NCBI GenBank assembly: GCA_019056435.1
Contig: CP077641.1
Span: 2,604,001-2,668,000 of the forward strand
Origin: Stutzerimonas stutzeri
GTDB lineage: Bacteria; Pseudomonadota; Gammaproteobacteria; Pseudomonadales; Pseudomonadaceae
DNA length: 64,000 nucleotides
Direction of reading: 5' to 3'
Shown here: positions 58,639 through 64,000 of the stretch, one piece after another
How positions within the stretch are numbered: position 1 is the first letter of the stretch
Layout of the letters: the number at the start of each line of letters is the position of its first letter
The notes under the pieces: generated by a model
The model's input: only the letters and a program-made list of their open reading frames with translations
Database searches by the model: none
Told to the model about the DNA's origin: nothing
Position numbers and translations under genes: made by a program

Positions 58639-58666
58639 TTGAAATGCGGAAAACGCTTTCTATACA
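58639..58666 (+). promoter_or_regulatory. Probable acpP promoter
   Basis: TTGAAA (58639-58644) and TATACA (58661-58666), 16-bp spacing. A TACACT alternative overlaps at 18-bp spacing. A separate promoter fits the much higher demand for acyl carrier protein. Confidence 0.55.
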
Positions 58667-58717
58667 CTACCGCGCAGACCAGCTGCCTGGATTTTTCCAT
58701 AGGAGTGAAAACAAGGT

Positions 58718-58954
58718 ATGAGCACCATCGAAGAACGCGTCAAGAAAATCGTTGCCGAGCAACTTGGCGTTAAAGAAGAGGAAGTCACCAACAGCGCTTC
58801 CTTTGTCGAAGACCTGGGTGCCGATTCCCTTGACACCGTTGAGCTGGTGATGGCTCTGGAAGAGGAATTCGAGACCGAGATTCCGGACGAGCAAGCCGAG
58901 AAGATCACCACTGTTCAGGAAGCTATCGATTACATCAACGCGCACGCGCAGTAA
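58718..58954 (+). CDS. acpP: Acyl carrier protein
   Basis: 78 aa, acidic. [20 protein letters not shown], then the phosphopantetheine Ser in [20 protein letters not shown], ending [13 protein letters not shown] preceded by AGGAGTGAAAACAAGGT. Carries growing acyl chains. Confidence 0.98.
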
Positions 58955-58978
58955 GTTGTAATCCCGCTTCGAAACAGT

Positions 58979-59018
58979 AAAGCCGCACTGCCTTCGGAAG
59001 GTAGTGCGGCTTTTGTTT
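58979..59018 (+). terminator. Rho-independent terminator of acpP
   Basis: AAGCCGCACTGCCTT-CGG-AAGGTAGTGCGGCTT, a 15-bp stem with one mismatch, then TTGTTTG. It should separate acpP from fabF, at least partly. Confidence 0.85.
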
Positions 59019-59137
59019 GAGAATGACTGAAAGGTGGCGGGCCGGTTGAACCGGTCGGCCTCTGCGATGACTCACTTTGCGCGCTTTGGCGCCGTCAGCT
59101 TCGGCGTGGGTCCAACGTAAGGGTAAGGAGAATTACT

Positions 59138-60382
59138 GTGTCGCGTAGACGCGTCGTAATTACCGGTATGGGGATGCTCTCGCCGCTGGGTAACGATGTG
59201 CCAAGCAGCTGGCAAGGGATTCTCGCCGGTCGCAGTGGTATCGGCCTGATAGAGCATATGGACCTTTCCGCCTATTCCACGCGCTTTGGCGGGTCGGTCA
59301 AGAATTTCGATGTCGAGCAGTATCTGCCTGCGAAAGAGGCTCGCAAGCTCGACCTTTTCATTCAGTACGGGTTGGCCGCCAGCTTCCAGGCTGTGCGCGA
59401 TTCCGGCTTGGAGATCACGGACGCTAACCGCGAGCGGATTGGCGTTGCGATGGGCTCCGGGATCGGTGGGCTGACCAATATCGAAAACAGCTGCAAGGCC
59501 CTGATTGAGCAGGGTCCTCGACGTATTTCGCCCTTCTTCGTGCCAGGCTCCATTATCAATATGGTGTCAGGATTCCTGTCCATTCACCTCGGGCTGCAGG
59601 GTCCGAACTATGCCATCGCAACGGCCTGCACCACGGGTTCGCATTGTATTGGCATGGCTGCGCGCAACATCGCCTATGGCGAGGCGGACGTGATGGTCGC
59701 AGGTGGTTCGGAGATGGCGGCTTGCGGTCTCGGCATCGGTGGCTTCGCGGCGGCACGTGCGCTGTCCACTCGAAATGATGATCCCGCTGGGGCGAGCCGT
59801 CCGTGGGATAAAGCGAGGGATGGTTTCGTGTTGTCCGACGGCGCCGGCGCGCTCGTGCTGGAAGAGCTGGAGCATGCGAAGGCGCGTGGTGCGCATATCT
59901 ACGCCGAGCTGATCGGTTTCGGCATGAGCGCCGATGCCTTCCACATGACTTCGCCACCCGAAGATGGGGCAGGGGCCGCACGTTGTATCCGCAATGCGCT
60001 GCAGGACGCCCGTATCGATCCGCAGTGCGTGGGCTATATCAATGCGCACGGCACCTCCACACCCGCTGGCGACAAGGCCGAAGCTGCCGCGATAAAAAGC
60101 GTGTTCGGTGAGCACGCCTACAAATTGTCAGTCAGCTCGACGAAATCGATGATTGGCCATCTGCTCGGCGCTGCCGGTGCGGTTGAAGCGATCTTTACTG
60201 TGCTCGCGATTCGCGATCAGATTGCGCCCCCAACGATCAACCTGGACGATCCCGACGAGGGCTGCGATCTCGATTTCGTACCGCATGAGGCCAAGCCGCG
60301 GGAGATCGAGGTGGCAGTATCGAACTCGTTCGGTTTTGGTGGCACCAACGGCTCGCTGGTGTTCCGCCGGTTTACCGAGTGA
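59138..60382 (+). CDS. fabF: 3-oxoacyl-ACP synthase II
   Basis: 414 aa. [20 protein letters not shown]; catalytic Cys in [14 protein letters not shown]; His in [14 protein letters not shown] and in [17 protein letters not shown]; ending [17 protein letters not shown]. Condensing enzyme for chain elongation. GTG start with AAGGAGAATTACT upstream. GTGA overlap with pabC. Confidence 0.97.
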   Translation: MSRRRVVITGMGMLSPLGNDVPSSWQGILAGRSGIGLIEHMDLSAYSTRFGGSVKNFDVEQYLPAKEARKLDLFIQYGLAASFQAVRDSGLEITDANRERIGVAMGSGIGGLTNIENSCKALIEQGPRRISPFFVPGSIINMVSGFLSIHLGLQGPNYAIATACTTGSHCIGMAARNIAYGEADVMVAGGSEMAACGLGIGGFAAARALSTRNDDPAGASRPWDKARDGFVLSDGAGALVLEELEHAKARGAHIYAELIGFGMSADAFHMTSPPEDGAGAARCIRNALQDARIDPQCVGYINAHGTSTPAGDKAEAAAIKSVFGEHAYKLSVSSTKSMIGHLLGAAGAVEAIFTVLAIRDQIAPPTINLDDPDEGCDLDFVPHEAKPREIEVAVSNSFGFGGTNGSLVFRRFTE

Positions 60383-61193
60383 GCTTGAGTTGGGTGGACG
60401 GACAACCTCTCGGAGAGGTGTCCGTTCATGATCGCGCGCTTGCCTACGGCGATGGTCTGTTCGAGACCATGCGCGTCATTGCCGGGCGGCTACGCCTGTT
60501 CGAACGGCATCTGGCGCGCCTTCAGGCAGGTTGCAAGCGGCTTGGCATCGTTATCGAACCGCATGCCGTGTCGCAAGAGATTCTGGCGTTTGGCCGTGAG
60601 CTGGATGACGGTGTTGCCAAGCTCATCATCACGCGGGGCGAGGGGCTCCGTGGCTACGCGCCTGCACCTGGTGTCGTGGCCAGGCGTATCCTGCTGGGGT
60701 CACCCGCGCCTCGCTATCCGGCAGAGCATCGCGCTGGGGTGACGCTCTTTCCGTGCCGTACGCGCCTTGCTGAGCAGCCGGCTCTTGCCGGCCTCAAGCA
60801 TCTGAACCGCTTGGAGCAGGTTTTGGCGCGATCCGAATGGTCGGATGCCTCGTACGCCGAGGGGCTGATGCAAGATATGAGCGGGCGGGTTATCGAAGGG
60901 GTGTTCAGCAACGTCTTTCTGGCTAAGTCGGGGCGGTTGATCACGCCGTCGCTTGAGCGGTGTGGCGTCGCCGGGGTCATGCGTGCCGAGCTGATCGAGC
61001 GAGCCGGTCAGGCCGGCATTCCAGTGGCTGCGGAAGATGTGTGGCTCGAACAGCTGCTCGCTGCCGACGAAGTTTTTCTCTGCAACAGCCTTTACGGCAT
61101 CTGGCCGGTCACCGGGCTGAGTGCGCATCGCTGGCCCCATGGCCCGCTCACACGTAAACTTCAGGCCCTGATTTCCGACCTGTCGAGTAGTGC

Positions 61194-61197
<4 letters not shown>
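60379..61197 (+). CDS. pabC: Aminodeoxychorismate lyase
   Basis: 272 aa fold-type IV PLP enzyme. [18 protein letters not shown], the PLP Lys in [18 protein letters not shown], and [36 protein letters not shown]. It forms p-aminobenzoate for folate. It overlaps both fabF and mltG by 4 bp (GTGA). Confidence 0.95.
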
Positions 61198-63873
<2,676 letters not shown>

Positions 63874-63904
63874 AATCCCTCGCAAACGATGTTAGGAATA
63901 CCGC

Positions 63905-64000
63905 ATGAGCCTGCCAGCAAATCTCGGTCCGCGTAATGGCATCCTGTCGCTGACGATCAAGGACAAATCGGTGCTCTATGCGGCCTTCATGCCGTTCATC
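63905..64000 (+). CDS. pilZ: PilZ type IV pilus protein, 5' part only
   Basis: ATG 63905 starts MSLPANLGPRNGILSLTIKD and continues KSVLYAAFMPFI to the window edge (32 codons). This matches the start of PilZ, required for type IV pilus assembly and normally located just after holB in Pseudomonas. Only the first third is visible. Confidence 0.9.
   Translation, partial: MSLPANLGPRNGILSLTIKDKSVLYAAFMPFI

Overview
The window reads as an ordinary stretch of a high-GC gammaproteobacterial chromosome of the Pseudomonas group. The runs cysM-rlmD-relA-mazG, gap/mfd, nqrABCDEF-apbE-nqrM-sthA, lolCDE, comEC-exbBD-lpxK-kdsB-murB, rne/rluC and rpmF-plsX-fabDG-acpP-fabF-pabC-mltG-tmk-holB-pilZ match Pseudomonas gene order as I know it. 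The content would suit a Stutzerimonas (P. stutzeri-like) genome, but that is inference from gene order, not from a marker gene. No rRNA, tRNA, CRISPR array, insertion sequence or prophage is visible.

Layout. 1-10.7 kb: the 5' part of a gamma-glutamyltransferase lipoprotein gene, then cysM, rlmD, relA, mazG and a DUF2058 gene. These are followed by a less conserved patch with a 51-aa proline-rich ORF, a phosphoribosyltransferase/erythromycin-esterase pair and a 77-aa hypothetical. 10.7-17.2 kb: a four-gene leftward DNA-repair island of beta-CASP exonuclease, ATP-dependent ligase, Lhr-type helicase and Mn-dependent phosphoesterase/endonuclease. Two 120-bp palindromic repeats lie inside it. 17.2-24.7 kb: an unknown protein with a repeated motif, a SWIM/SNF2 helicase and mfd. 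24.9-35.3 kb: gap, the sodium-pumping NADH:quinone oxidoreductase operon with its two maturation factors, and soluble transhydrogenase. 35.4-47.8 kb: GDPD, an exported small protein, a PilZ-like protein, lolCDE, a DUF2062 gene, comEC, exbBD, lpxK, a Trm112-like gene, kdsB, a low-molecular-weight phosphatase and murB. 48-54.3 kb: rne with a long leader, divergent from rluC-HAD-sppA. 54.3-64 kb: maf divergent from the yceD-rpmF-fab operon, which runs on to pilZ at the window edge.

Data quality dominates the interpretation. I count sixteen genes (plus one weaker case, sppA) whose reading frame is broken by a single inserted or missing base, nearly always in a homopolymer run. Several are essential genes (murB, plsX, fabG, holB). 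Correcting one base in each restores the expected family length and often an exact ATGA/GTGA-type junction with the next gene. I therefore treat them as assembly errors and annotate each gene over its restored span.

I did not find a convincing undescribed multi-gene system. The repair island is a known type of cluster. The best leads for something new are the 51-aa ORF, the APVG-repeat protein beside the repair/SNF2 genes, the esterase-phosphoribosyltransferase pair, the tandem palindromic repeats, and the apparently leaderless yceD operon.
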